Below, piece by piece: positions 18,215 through 25,987 of a stretch of DNA of 64,000 bases. The number at the start of each line of letters is the position of its first letter. The stretch's first letter is position 1. Source of the stretch: JBBRCX01 sp038204465 (GTDB taxonomy: Bacteria; Planctomycetota; Phycisphaerae; Tepidisphaerales; Tepidisphaeraceae); contig JBBRCX010000003.1 in the NCBI GenBank assembly GCA_038204465.1, positions 29,433 to 93,432 on the forward strand. Direction: 5' to 3'. The notes beneath the pieces were generated by a model that was not told the origin of the DNA, ran no database searches, and worked only from the letters and a program-made list of their open reading frames with translations. The position numbers were made by a program, and so were the translations under genes.

Positions 18215-18454
18215 GAATAATGCCTCCGATATGGTGTCGGAGGGCTCTTTGAGAAGTGAATAGAGCGAAAAGAGCGACGGTCCCCGCTCGCGGAGCAGTC
18301 GCGCGGAGCAATGGACCGGGGCGCGATCGAGTGAGCGGCGTCACCATGCGCCATTGGAATTCGGGCGGGTTTGAAACCCGTCCCTCCGGGGGCAGTGCTG
18401 TTCGGCGTCCAGGAGGTCCACGAAAACCCCACGAAAGCCCACGAAAGCCCTGCA
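18187..18454 (+). ncRNA. Putative non-coding RNA element, copy A (promoter-hairpin-boxA)
   Basis: In order: promoter; hairpin CTCCGA/TCGGAG (18224-18242); GCTCTTTGAGAAGTGAAT (18244-18261), which resembles the boxA antitermination site of rRNA leaders; a variable stretch; then three CCACGAAARC units ending in CCCTGCATG (18416-18455). The same parts in the same order occur at 57578-57798. Transcription is inferred; no known RNA family is claimed. Confidence 0.45.
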
Positions 18455-18574
18455 TGGGTGGCTTTGACTTCGGTCGAGACGACGAAAAGATGGCAGCGAA
18501 TCGCTAGTGGCTAAAACGAAGCCACTTTTGGCAGTCGGGATGTTGCATGGCGATGCGACGACCGTTGGTTTTGC

Positions 18575-18603
18575 TTGACTTCGCGGGGCGGTGCCCGTAA
18601 TCC
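18575..18603 (+). promoter_or_regulatory. Possible guaB promoter
   Basis: TTGACT (18575-18580), 17-base spacer, TAATCC (18598-18603), 6 bases before the guaB ATG. The -10 box is poor and a transcript from it would be leaderless, so this is tentative. Confidence 0.3.
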
Positions 18604-18609
18604 TACCAC

Positions 18610-20145
18610 ATGGAACACCCCAAGATCCTGCACGACGGAATCACGTTTGACGACGTGCTGCTGATCCCGGCCCGCAGCGACTTTGTTCCCTCCGACGCCG
18701 ATACGCACACCCGCCTGACTCGATCGATCGAGCTGAACATCCCGCTGATCTCCGCGCCGATGGACACCGTTACCGAGGCGGCCCTGGCGATCGCGCTGGC
18801 GCAGGAGGGCGGGATGGGGGTCATCCACAAGAACCTTTCGGTGGAGAACCAGGCGCGCGAGGTCGAGAAGGTGAAGCGCAGCGAGAACGGCGTCATCGTT
18901 GACCCGATCACGCTGGCGCCCACCGCGACCATCGGCACCGCCCGGCGGGTGATGCGCGAGTACAACGTCAGCGGGATTCCCATCGTCGAGGGGGGCGAGG
19001 AGAACCACGAGTTCCCCAAGCGCAGGGCGCATGGCGGCAACGGCAGCCCGCGGGCGGCCCGGCTGGTCGGCATCCTCACCCGCCGCGACCTGAAGTTTCA
19101 GGAAGACGATTCGCGCAAGATCGGCGACGTGATGACCAAGGAAAACCTGGTCACCGCGCCGGACAACACCACGCTCGATGAAGCGGAGCGGATCCTTTAC
19201 AAGGCGAAAGTCGAGAAACTGCTGCTGGTCGATCCGGAGAACCGGCTCGCGGGGCTGATCACCATGCGCGACATCGACAAGATGCACCAGTTTCCCAACT
19301 CGTGCAAAGACCGCCGGGGGAGATTGCGGGTCGGCGCCGCGATTGGCGTGAACGACTTCGAGCGCGTGGAGGCCCTGATTGGAGCGGACGTGGACGTGAT
19401 CGTCGTCGATACGGCGCATGGGCACAGCAAGAACGTCCTGGACACGGTGCGGCAGATCAAGCACCGCCACGAGATCCAGGTGATCGCGGGCAACATCGCG
19501 ACGGCGGAGGGCGCCAAGGACCTGATCGAGGCGGGCGTGGATGGAGTGAAGGTCGGCATCGGTCCCGGGGCGATCTGCACGACGCGCATCATCAGCGGCG
19601 TGGGGGTCCCGCAGATCACCGCCATCTTATCGGCGGTGAGCGTGGCTGACGCCGCGGGCGTGCCGGTGATCGCGGACGGCGGCATCCGCCACAGCGGCGA
19701 CATCACCAAGGCCATCGCGGCCGGCGCGAACTGCGTGATGATGGGCAGCCTCTTCGCCGGGCTCGATGAGTCGCCTGGCGAGACGATCATTCACGCGGGC
19801 CGCCGCTATAAAACGTACCGCGGCATGGGTAGCATGGGGGCGATGATCCAGGGCTCGAAGGACCGGTACGGACAGGGCGGCGTGAAGGAGTCGAGCAAGC
19901 TCGTTCCCGAAGGCGTGGAAGGGCGCGTCCCCTATCGCGGGCCGCTGGGCGATTTCGTTTACCAGATGGTTGGCGGCCTTCGCGCGGGGATGGGTTATTG
20001 CGGCACGCGGAACATCGAGCAGCTCCGCCAGCAGGCGAAATTCTGCCGCGTCTCCGCCGCCAGCATGGCGGAAAGCCATCCGCACGACATTGCGATCACC
20101 AAGGAGTCGCCGAATTACAGCGTCGACTTCGCCACCGAGAATTAG
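18610..20145 (+). CDS. guaB: IMP dehydrogenase
   Basis: A 511-residue enzyme that oxidises IMP to XMP with NAD+, the rate-limiting step of GMP synthesis. The (beta/alpha)8 barrel is split by two CBS domains (about residues 95-225). The catalytic loop reads GPGAICTTRIISGVG, with the active cysteine in CTTR; the more usual residue before Ile is Ser, here Ala. The flap EGVEGRVPYRGP with its Arg-Tyr pair is intact. About 20 extra residues sit inside the first CBS domain (charged segment near residue 135-150). It is preceded by the 691-bp non-coding region. Confidence 0.96.
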   Translation: MEHPKILHDGITFDDVLLIPARSDFVPSDADTHTRLTRSIELNIPLISAPMDTVTEAALAIALAQEGGMGVIHKNLSVENQAREVEKVKRSENGVIVDPITLAPTATIGTARRVMREYNVSGIPIVEGGEENHEFPKRRAHGGNGSPRAARLVGILTRRDLKFQEDDSRKIGDVMTKENLVTAPDNTTLDEAERILYKAKVEKLLLVDPENRLAGLITMRDIDKMHQFPNSCKDRRGRLRVGAAIGVNDFERVEALIGADVDVIVVDTAHGHSKNVLDTVRQIKHRHEIQVIAGNIATAEGAKDLIEAGVDGVKVGIGPGAICTTRIISGVGVPQITAILSAVSVADAAGVPVIADGGIRHSGDITKAIAAGANCVMMGSLFAGLDESPGETIIHAGRRYKTYRGMGSMGAMIQGSKDRYGQGGVKESSKLVPEGVEGRVPYRGPLGDFVYQMVGGLRAGMGYCGTRNIEQLRQQAKFCRVSAASMAESHPHDIAITKESPNYSVDFATEN

Positions 20146-20166
20146 CTCGCCGTACAGGGAGACGTC

Positions 20167-20454
20167 ATGCAGCAGTCACAGACGACGCGGGCGCGGATGC
20201 GGCGGGGCAGTCTGGTCATGCCATGCGCGGCGATCGCGTCGCTGTGCGCGATGGCCGCGTTTCCCGGCTGCGCCAGCCAACCCGACGATACCCCCAGCAC
20301 GCAACCATCCTCAGCTTATGATCGCTCGCAGGCGGCGCTCAACGATCCGTTTCACTATTCACCCGGGGAGAACCCGAACATCAGCGGTGGGGGCATAGCC
20401 GATTTCGACCGCGAGGGAATGCGAAAGGACTTGGACCATGTTCTCAACCCGTAA
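20167..20454 (+). CDS. Small lipoprotein of unknown function
   Basis: A 95-residue protein with a twin-arginine-like basic start, hydrophobic core and a lipobox FPGC (Cys about residue 35). The mature part is short and polar (DRSQAALNDPFHYSP). No family is recognised. It starts 21 bp after guaB and its last 17 bases overlap the next gene, so the three are likely translated from one message. Confidence 0.6.
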   Translation: MQQSQTTRARMRRGSLVMPCAAIASLCAMAAFPGCASQPDDTPSTQPSSAYDRSQAALNDPFHYSPGENPNISGGGIADFDREGMRKDLDHVLNP

Positions 20455-21397
20455 CAGCAGCGGCACAACCAACGGAGTGGACCGCCGCGGACGCCTGCTC
20501 GTGATTTCGGCCGCGCTGCTGCTGTGTGGCGTTGAAGGCTGCGCGATTCCCCAGAGAGCGCCGGACCCGCCGAGCCCTCCACTGATCATCGATGAGCCGA
20601 CGCAGCGCCGCGATTTCCCGCAATCAGTCGCGTATTACCCGAGCGGGGAAACCGTGGCGGGCGCGAGGCGGTTCAATCTGCAAATCCCGGAGAGCACGCC
20701 GCGGCCGGCGGCGGCGCTGCTCGATCCGATGCTGTTCGTGGGGCAGGTGCTGTACCTGCCGTTCACCTACATCACCGAGCCGCCGATGGTGAAGAAGATT
20801 TGGCCGGGCGTTCTGATCGATCCGACTTATACGGGCGTTCCGCCCCTCCCGCCTGAGCCGGGCGGTGGGTCTAACGGCAGGGAAGCGACGCAAGCGGGCA
20901 CCGCTGGGCGCGATGGAAGCGGCGCGACGCCGGGCGGCGCGGGAACGCTGAATGAGCGCAGGACCGCAGAGCAGACCGGCGCTCCGCGCGACACCGGGAC
21001 GCCGAGCGACACCGGCACGCCTGGCAACAACGGCACGCCGCCCGCCGACCGGACGCCGGGCGAGCAGGCGCCGGACCAGGCGCGACCCGGCGAGGTCCGG
21101 CCCGCGCCGGGTGAGCAGGCGCCCGACATTCAGACGCCGGCGGATCGCATGGTCCCCGGCGCCGACGATTCACGGTTGACGCCTGACTCCGAGCGCGACC
21201 GGGGCGGCTCACGCGGGGGGACGGTAGAACCTCACAATCCCAACGCCCAACCCGCACCCGGCGCGGGTCGCAGCGCCCCCGGCGCGCCCTCGGATGGCGG
21301 CACCGGTGGGAGCGGAACAGGCGGCACCGGTGGGAGCGGAACAGGTGGAACGGGTGGGAGCGGTGGAACGGGCGGCGGCGCGGGCGGAAGCAAGTAG
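20438..21397 (+). CDS. Lipoprotein with proline/glycine/threonine-rich repeat tail
   Basis: A 319-residue protein with a lipoprotein signal (LLLCGVEGC). Residues 50-140 form a small unassigned domain (RRFNLQIPESTP, VLYLPFTYITEPPMV). From residue 150 the sequence is low complexity: TGTP, APGEQAP and finally GGTGGSGTG units, the last encoded by a 24-bp tandem repeat (21299-21370). It is probably exported and attached to a membrane, with a flexible tail. It overlaps the preceding lipoprotein gene by 17 bp, which suggests a functional pair. Confidence 0.65.
   Translation: MFSTRNSSGTTNGVDRRGRLLVISAALLLCGVEGCAIPQRAPDPPSPPLIIDEPTQRRDFPQSVAYYPSGETVAGARRFNLQIPESTPRPAAALLDPMLFVGQVLYLPFTYITEPPMVKKIWPGVLIDPTYTGVPPLPPEPGGGSNGREATQAGTAGRDGSGATPGGAGTLNERRTAEQTGAPRDTGTPSDTGTPGNNGTPPADRTPGEQAPDQARPGEVRPAPGEQAPDIQTPADRMVPGADDSRLTPDSERDRGGSRGGTVEPHNPNAQPAPGAGRSAPGAPSDGGTGGSGTGGTGGSGTGGTGGSGGTGGGAGGSK
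21299..21370 (+). repeat. 24-bp tandem repeat in the lipoprotein tail
   Basis: Three units starting at 21299, 21323 and 21347. The first two differ by one base and the third is diverged. Each encodes a GTGGSGTG octapeptide, so copy number changes would keep frame. Confidence 0.85.
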
Positions 21398-21498
21398 GGC
21401 AAGTCTGCGCTTCGAATGAGCCTGCGCGGCGGCCATGCGCTTTAACGCGTGGATGCGGCGATCCCGGGTTCACATTTCATGGTTTGCAGCTGACTCCC

Positions 21499-22632
21499 AT
21501 GCCTTTGACGCGCCTACAAATCTGCGAACTGGCGGCAAGCAAGCTTCGCGCTGCCGCTGCGGTCTTGCCCACGCTGAAGGCGACGGTTGGGCTTGATGGA
21601 TTCGTGGACGAGATCATCGCCGTCGTCGACAAGCGCCATGGGCAGCGCAACTATGCGGCGGTGAAGACCATTGACGGGCTGGCGCAGAAGATTATCGGCG
21701 CGGCGGGGCAGTCGAGTAACTACGAGTTGGTGGTGAAGCAGATGAAACTCGGCGGCAACGGGCCGATCATGGCCAACGCGCTGGCGAGCTTCGGGATGAA
21801 CGTGAGCTACATCGGCAACCTGGGCTACCCGAACCTGCACCCGGTCTTCGAGGAGTTTGCGCGGCGGGCGACGGTGGTCTCGGTGGGCGAGCCTGCGCAC
21901 ACGGACGCGCTGGAGTTTGAGGATGGAAAGCTGATGTTCGGAAAGCTCGAGCCGCTGGAGGAAGTCACGTGGGACAACCTGATCGCCCGTGTGGGGCGCG
22001 AGCGGCTCGAAGAATTGCTTGGCGGCTCGCACCTGATCGGTCTGCTGAACTGGACGATGCTTCCACACATGAGCCGGATCTGGGCGAAGATGCTCGACGA
22101 CGTGATCCCCAATCGCGAGCGGCATGAGCGGCGTCTGTTTATCGACCTGGCCGACCCGGAGAAGCGCACGCAGGCCGACATCCTGGAAGCGCTGAAACTG
22201 CTCACGAGATTTCAGGACCAGGTGGACGTGATCCTTGGCTTGAACCTGAAGGAATCGCTGGAGATCGCGGACATTCTTGGTTTGCCGGGCCGGACCAATC
22301 CCGAAGAAGCGATCGAGGAGAACGCGGTTGCGATTCGCCGGGAGCTGAACCTGGCGTGCGTGGTCATCCATCCGCGGCGCAGCGCCGCGGCGGCGACAGA
22401 GTCTGAAAGCGCGAGCTTTGCCGGGCCCTTCGTGCAGCAGCCGAAAATCAGCACCGGCGGCGGCGATCACTTCAATGCGGGCTTCTGTCTGGGCCGCACA
22501 TTGGGATTGAGCCTCGAAGAATCGCTGTGCAGCGGCGTCGCCACGAGCGGCTACTACGTCCGCACCGGCCAGAGCCCGACGGCGGAGCAGCTGGCAGCGT
22601 TCGTCGCGGAGCTTCCCCCGCCGCAGGTGTGA
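21499..22632 (+). CDS. PfkB-family carbohydrate kinase
   Basis: A 377-residue ribokinase-fold protein. LDGFVDEII near residue 28, LGGNGPIMANALASFG near residue 75 and the C-terminal STGGGDHFNAGFCLG match PfkB motifs, the last carrying the anion hole and catalytic Asp in the GGDHF context. The ATG at 21499 is used; a TTG 15 bases earlier is also open. The substrate is unknown, and the insertions relative to ribokinase (about residues 150-210) make a confident assignment impossible. It is followed within 25 bp by the Sel1 gene. Confidence 0.8.
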   Translation: MPLTRLQICELAASKLRAAAAVLPTLKATVGLDGFVDEIIAVVDKRHGQRNYAAVKTIDGLAQKIIGAAGQSSNYELVVKQMKLGGNGPIMANALASFGMNVSYIGNLGYPNLHPVFEEFARRATVVSVGEPAHTDALEFEDGKLMFGKLEPLEEVTWDNLIARVGRERLEELLGGSHLIGLLNWTMLPHMSRIWAKMLDDVIPNRERHERRLFIDLADPEKRTQADILEALKLLTRFQDQVDVILGLNLKESLEIADILGLPGRTNPEEAIEENAVAIRRELNLACVVIHPRRSAAAATESESASFAGPFVQQPKISTGGGDHFNAGFCLGRTLGLSLEESLCSGVATSGYYVRTGQSPTAEQLAAFVAELPPPQV

Positions 22633-22653
22633 AGGCACAATGCCGGCGGATTG

Positions 22654-23736
22654 ATGCACGGGGCGCGAGTCATGGGGAACGGGTCGCCGGACCAATCTAC
22701 TGTTGACAAGACACTGAGCGCCGCAAAAGCGGACGATGCGGACGCGCAGATTCTGCTCGGGTACTGGCACCTGCATGGAATTCACTTTCCGCGCAGCGCA
22801 AGACGTTCGACGGCCTGGTTTCGGCGCGCTGCGGAGGGCGGCCATTGGGATGGGCAATACAACTATGGGTGGTGCCTTCGTCACGGAAAAGGTGTCAAGC
22901 GCGACCAACTCGCCGGCTTCGAATGGTTGTTGAAGGCGGCGCGCCAAGGCCATGCTGAGGCTCAATACAGCGTTGGCGTCTGTTATGGGTTTGGCGAAGG
23001 CGTTCGCCGAAACCGCAAGCTCGCACTGCACTGGTATCTGCGGGCGGCGAAGCAAGGCGACGACAGAGCTCAGCACAATACCGGTTACTACTATGAGCGC
23101 GGGCTTAGCTGCCGGCGCGATCCGCGCAAAGCGTTCGCGTGGCATCGGCGGGCGGCCCAGAAAGGCGATGCGGAGTCATGCTTCAGCGCCGGCCACGTCG
23201 GCGCCGCTGCGGGCGAGCTCGAGGACGCTGGTGCCGCCGAAGCAGTAGCCGATCGCGGCGACACGGCTCGGGTCAACGGCCTCCTGCTTCTTGAGCACTT
23301 CGAGCCCCGCCTTGGCGCGCTCGCGCATGAGGTTGCGATCACTCTTGACGGCGGTCGCGAGCCTTCCCGCTTCCTTCGGATCGGTGGTGGATTTTCCGTC
23401 GCCATACATGTCAGCGGCGAAGGCGACGTATCCCATTCCGGCCAACTGCTCGGCGCGATGCTTCGGATAATCGTTGAGCCCCCACCACTCGGGCACGACG
23501 AGTACGCCGGGGCGTTTGCCGGCGTTGGCATCGTCATAGGCCAGGTAACCCTTCAGGGTGGTGTCCCCCTGCTTGTATTCAATGATCTGAGTTTTCATCG
23601 CCGCCTCGGCGTTGTGTCCAAGAGAAATCAGTGCAATGGCCGCGACCAAGAGGGTCCTCATGACAATCTCCTTTGCTTGATGTACCGTCCGAACGCAATT
23701 CGTCCCGCGCGGTCCGCGCCGGCGCACAGGCAATGA
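22654..23736 (+). CDS. Sel1-repeat protein whose 3' part runs into antisense of a hydrolase gene
   Basis: The frame starts with four to five Sel1-like repeats (residues 25-180: DAQILLGYWHLHG, GQYNYGWCLRHG, EAQYSVGVCYGFGEG, RAQHNTGYYYERG). Similarity stops abruptly near 23178-23190, in the middle of a repeat (GDAESCFSAG). The remaining 180 codons are the reverse strand of the dienelactone hydrolase gene and do not look like protein. The true gene is therefore probably truncated here. Sel1 repeats usually mediate protein contacts. The start could also be 22672. Confidence 0.5.
   Translation: MHGARVMGNGSPDQSTVDKTLSAAKADDADAQILLGYWHLHGIHFPRSARRSTAWFRRAAEGGHWDGQYNYGWCLRHGKGVKRDQLAGFEWLLKAARQGHAEAQYSVGVCYGFGEGVRRNRKLALHWYLRAAKQGDDRAQHNTGYYYERGLSCRRDPRKAFAWHRRAAQKGDAESCFSAGHVGAAAGELEDAGAAEAVADRGDTARVNGLLLLEHFEPRLGALAHEVAITLDGGREPSRFLRIGGGFSVAIHVSGEGDVSHSGQLLGAMLRIIVEPPPLGHDEYAGAFAGVGIVIGQVTLQGGVPLLVFNDLSFHRRLGVVSKRNQCNGRDQEGPHDNLLCLMYRPNAIRPARSAPAHRQ
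23176..23661 (-). pseudogene. Truncated dienelactone hydrolase family protein
   Basis: 161 residues with a clear signal peptide (cleavage near NAEAA) and the first half of an alpha/beta hydrolase of the dienelactone hydrolase type: GVLVVPEWWGLN, then the nucleophile elbow GYCFGG with Cys140. The frame stops soon after (GADVAG then three residues), so the Asp and His of the triad, normally 40-90 residues further on, are missing. The start at 23661 has AAGGAG 7 bases upstream, so the 5' end is well preserved. It meets the Sel1 gene tail to tail at about 23178-23190. It is probably inactive. Confidence 0.65.
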
Positions 23737-23769
23737 TCATAGATACCGCGAGCTTTTGCGGCAGTCACC

Positions 23770-24735
23770 ATGAAGATTTTCGAGGGACTGGAAGGCCTGC
23801 GACAGCTTCAGAGCGGCGGCGTACTGTCGATCGGCAACTTCGACGGCATGCACCGCGGACATCAGCGCATTCTCGAGGTGGCGCGGGGCCTGGCTGGCGA
23901 TGGCGGCCCTCGCCTTGCGGTCGTGACGTTTGAGCCGCATCCGATGACACTGTTGCGGCCCGAGCATGCTCCGCCCCGGCTGACGCCGCCGGAGATGAAA
24001 CGGGCGCTGCTCGAAGAATCGGGGGCGGAAGATCTGGTCGTCGTGTCACCGACGCGCGAGGTGCTGGATCTGACGGCCGAGCGCTTCTGGGAGATCCTGC
24101 GCGACGAGGTGCGGCCCGCGCATCTGGTGGAGGGGCGTTCCTTCTCTTTCGGAAAGGGCAGGGGCGGAACCATCGAGCGACTTCAGGAATGGTCGGCGGG
24201 CACGAGGGTGCAGACGCACGTGGTCGAACCGGTGAGCGTCGCGCTGCTGGACCTGCACGTCGTGCCGGTCAGCAGCTCGCTGATCCGCTGGCTGCTCGCC
24301 TGCGGGCGGGCACGCGACGCGGCGATCTGCCTGGCGCGGGCGTATGCGTTGCAGGGTGAAGTGATCAAAGGGCACCAGCGCGGCCGCGGCCTGGGCATGC
24401 CGACGGCGAACCTGAAGTGCGATGAGCAGCTAATCCCGGCCGATGGCGTCTACGCGGGACGTTGCGAGATCGACGGCCAACACTACGCAGCTGCGGTGAG
24501 CATCGGCTCGCTGCCGACGTTCGGGGACAGCGCCCGGCAGGTCGAAGCGCACCTGCTGGATTTCGATGACGACCTGTACGGCCGGCGAATCCGGGTCGAG
24601 CTGACCGACTGGCTGCGCGAGCAGATGAAGTTTGTGAGCGCCGAAGCGCTGAAGGCGTACTTGCAAAGTGATCTTGGCGAGGTTCGACTTCGCGAAGCGT
24701 TGAGGCCCCAGGAAGCGATCGCCTCGAGCGCGTGA
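23770..24735 (+). CDS. ribF: Bifunctional riboflavin kinase/FMN adenylyltransferase
   Basis: A 321-residue RibF, which makes FMN and then FAD from riboflavin. The N-terminal adenylyltransferase half has SIGNFDGMHRGHQ (HxGH-type motif, residues 20-32) and SSSLIRWLL; the C-terminal kinase half has GEVIKGHQRGRGLGMPTANL and YAGRCEI. Length is typical. The DHH phosphoesterase gene follows after 27 bp. It is divergent from the truncated hydrolase gene. Confidence 0.95.
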   Translation: MKIFEGLEGLRQLQSGGVLSIGNFDGMHRGHQRILEVARGLAGDGGPRLAVVTFEPHPMTLLRPEHAPPRLTPPEMKRALLEESGAEDLVVVSPTREVLDLTAERFWEILRDEVRPAHLVEGRSFSFGKGRGGTIERLQEWSAGTRVQTHVVEPVSVALLDLHVVPVSSSLIRWLLACGRARDAAICLARAYALQGEVIKGHQRGRGLGMPTANLKCDEQLIPADGVYAGRCEIDGQHYAAAVSIGSLPTFGDSARQVEAHLLDFDDDLYGRRIRVELTDWLREQMKFVSAEALKAYLQSDLGEVRLREALRPQEAIASSA

Positions 24736-24762
24736 AACAAGGCCATCCATCCGCGGTCCACG

Positions 24763-25785
24763 ATGACCGACGTTTACCAACAGATCATCGACCATCTGTC
24801 GCGCAGCAAGCGCGTGCTCGTGACCACGCACGTTCGGCCGGACGGCGATGCGCTGGGGACTACGGCGGCGCTGGTGCTCGGGATGCGCAAGGCGGGGGTC
24901 GAGGCGGAGGTGCTGCTGCTGAGCCACCTGCCGCGGAAGTACTCGTTCATCTTCCAGGAGAACCGAATCGTCCATCACAATGCGGAGAAGGGGTGGCCGG
25001 CGTCGCTGGATTTAAACCGTTATGACACGCTGCTGGTGGCGGACACGGGGACGTGGTCGCAGTTGCCGATGCTCCGCGAGCAGGTTGAGAATTGGTCGGC
25101 GCCGAAGCTGGTGCTCGATCATCACCTCACGCAGGAGGACTGGGCGGACGTCAAGCTGGTGGTGACGGAGGCGGCGGCGGCGGCGGAGATCGCGGCGGAG
25201 CTTCTGGACCAGTGGGGCGTGCAGTTCGACGCGGCGATCGCATCGGCGCTGTACGTCGGCATCGCCAGCGACACGGGGTGGTTCCAGTTCTCCAATACGC
25301 GCCCCTACACGATGCGCCTGGCCGCCCGGCTGATGGAGGCGGGGGTCGATACAGACCGGCTTTACCAGATGCTCTATCAGAACGAGCGGGCGGAACGCGT
25401 CGCGCTGCAGACGCGGGCCCAGGATTCTCTGCGAATCCTGCTGGACGGCCGGCTTGCGACGATGAGCGTTCGCAAGGGCGATTTCGAGCAGACGCGGGCG
25501 AACGTGCCCGACACCGAGAACCTGATCAACATTCCGCTGCAGATCCGGACGGTCGAAGTTTCGATTCTCTTCGTCGAGCCACCCGACGGCGGCGCAATCC
25601 GCGTCAGCCTGCGAAGCAAGGGCGGAGTGGACGTCGCACGATTCGCCGAGCAATTCGGCGGCGGCGGTCACGCGCGGGCGGCGGGCCTCAAACTGAACGG
25701 CAGCTTCGAAGAAGCCTTTACGCGCGTGACGGATGCGATGCAGGCGGCAATGCCCGAGGCGACCCGGAACGCAACCCCCGCCTGA
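24763..25785 (+). CDS. DHH/DHHA1 phosphoesterase (NrnA-like)
   Basis: A 340-residue bifunctional oligoribonuclease/pAp phosphatase-type protein. Metal-binding motifs run in order: HVRPDGDALG, VADTGTW, LVLDHHLT (the DHH) and GIASDTGWF. The DHHA1 domain ends with FGGGGHARAAG, which binds the substrate end. NrnA degrades 2-5 nt RNAs and pAp; in many bacteria the gene follows rbfA, here it follows ribF. The assignment to NrnA rather than another DHH protein rests on domain order and length (B. subtilis NrnA is 313 residues). Confidence 0.88.
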   Translation: MTDVYQQIIDHLSRSKRVLVTTHVRPDGDALGTTAALVLGMRKAGVEAEVLLLSHLPRKYSFIFQENRIVHHNAEKGWPASLDLNRYDTLLVADTGTWSQLPMLREQVENWSAPKLVLDHHLTQEDWADVKLVVTEAAAAAEIAAELLDQWGVQFDAAIASALYVGIASDTGWFQFSNTRPYTMRLAARLMEAGVDTDRLYQMLYQNERAERVALQTRAQDSLRILLDGRLATMSVRKGDFEQTRANVPDTENLINIPLQIRTVEVSILFVEPPDGGAIRVSLRSKGGVDVARFAEQFGGGGHARAAGLKLNGSFEEAFTRVTDAMQAAMPEATRNATPA

Positions 25786-25944
25786 GCTTCCCACGCGACC
25801 GAGACCGCCCTGCTATTTCGCGAGGAAATCTTTTGCCCCGGACATTCGGTTGGCGCCGTTTCGGCCGGTCCGCGCAGAATTGGATGTGCGGACGAGTATG
25901 CGGGGAGCGCCACGTGCCAGGTTGGATCACGTTAGAGCGCCGCT

Positions 25945-25972
25945 TTGACGTGTTTCGGGGCACCGGTATACT
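25945..25972 (+). promoter_or_regulatory. Sigma-70-type promoter of the ABC ATPase gene
   Basis: TTGACG (25945-25950), 16-base spacer, TATACT (25967-25972). The ATG at 25988 is only 15 bases past the -10 box, so the transcript would have almost no leader. Confidence 0.65.
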
Positions 25973-25987
25973 CCCCGGTCGTCCCCC

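Larger units (their letters stand above)
17919..18609. other. Non-coding region between nadC and guaB
   Basis: 691 bp without a convincing gene. It contains the second copy of the nadC 3' end (18042-18075), a strong sigma-70-type promoter (18187-18214), a small hairpin and boxA-like motif (18229-18261), a triplet repeat of CCACGAAAGC type (18417-18449) and a weak promoter in front of guaB. Open frames here are short and unlike proteins. Confidence 0.8.

Noticed and set aside
18187..18454. Start of an rRNA operon
   Set aside because: The leader-like promoter and boxA are present, but no 16S-like sequence follows before guaB.
21514..23145. 543-codon minus frame over the kinase and Sel1 genes
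   Set aside because: Antisense of PfkB and Sel1 motifs; no protein-like features.
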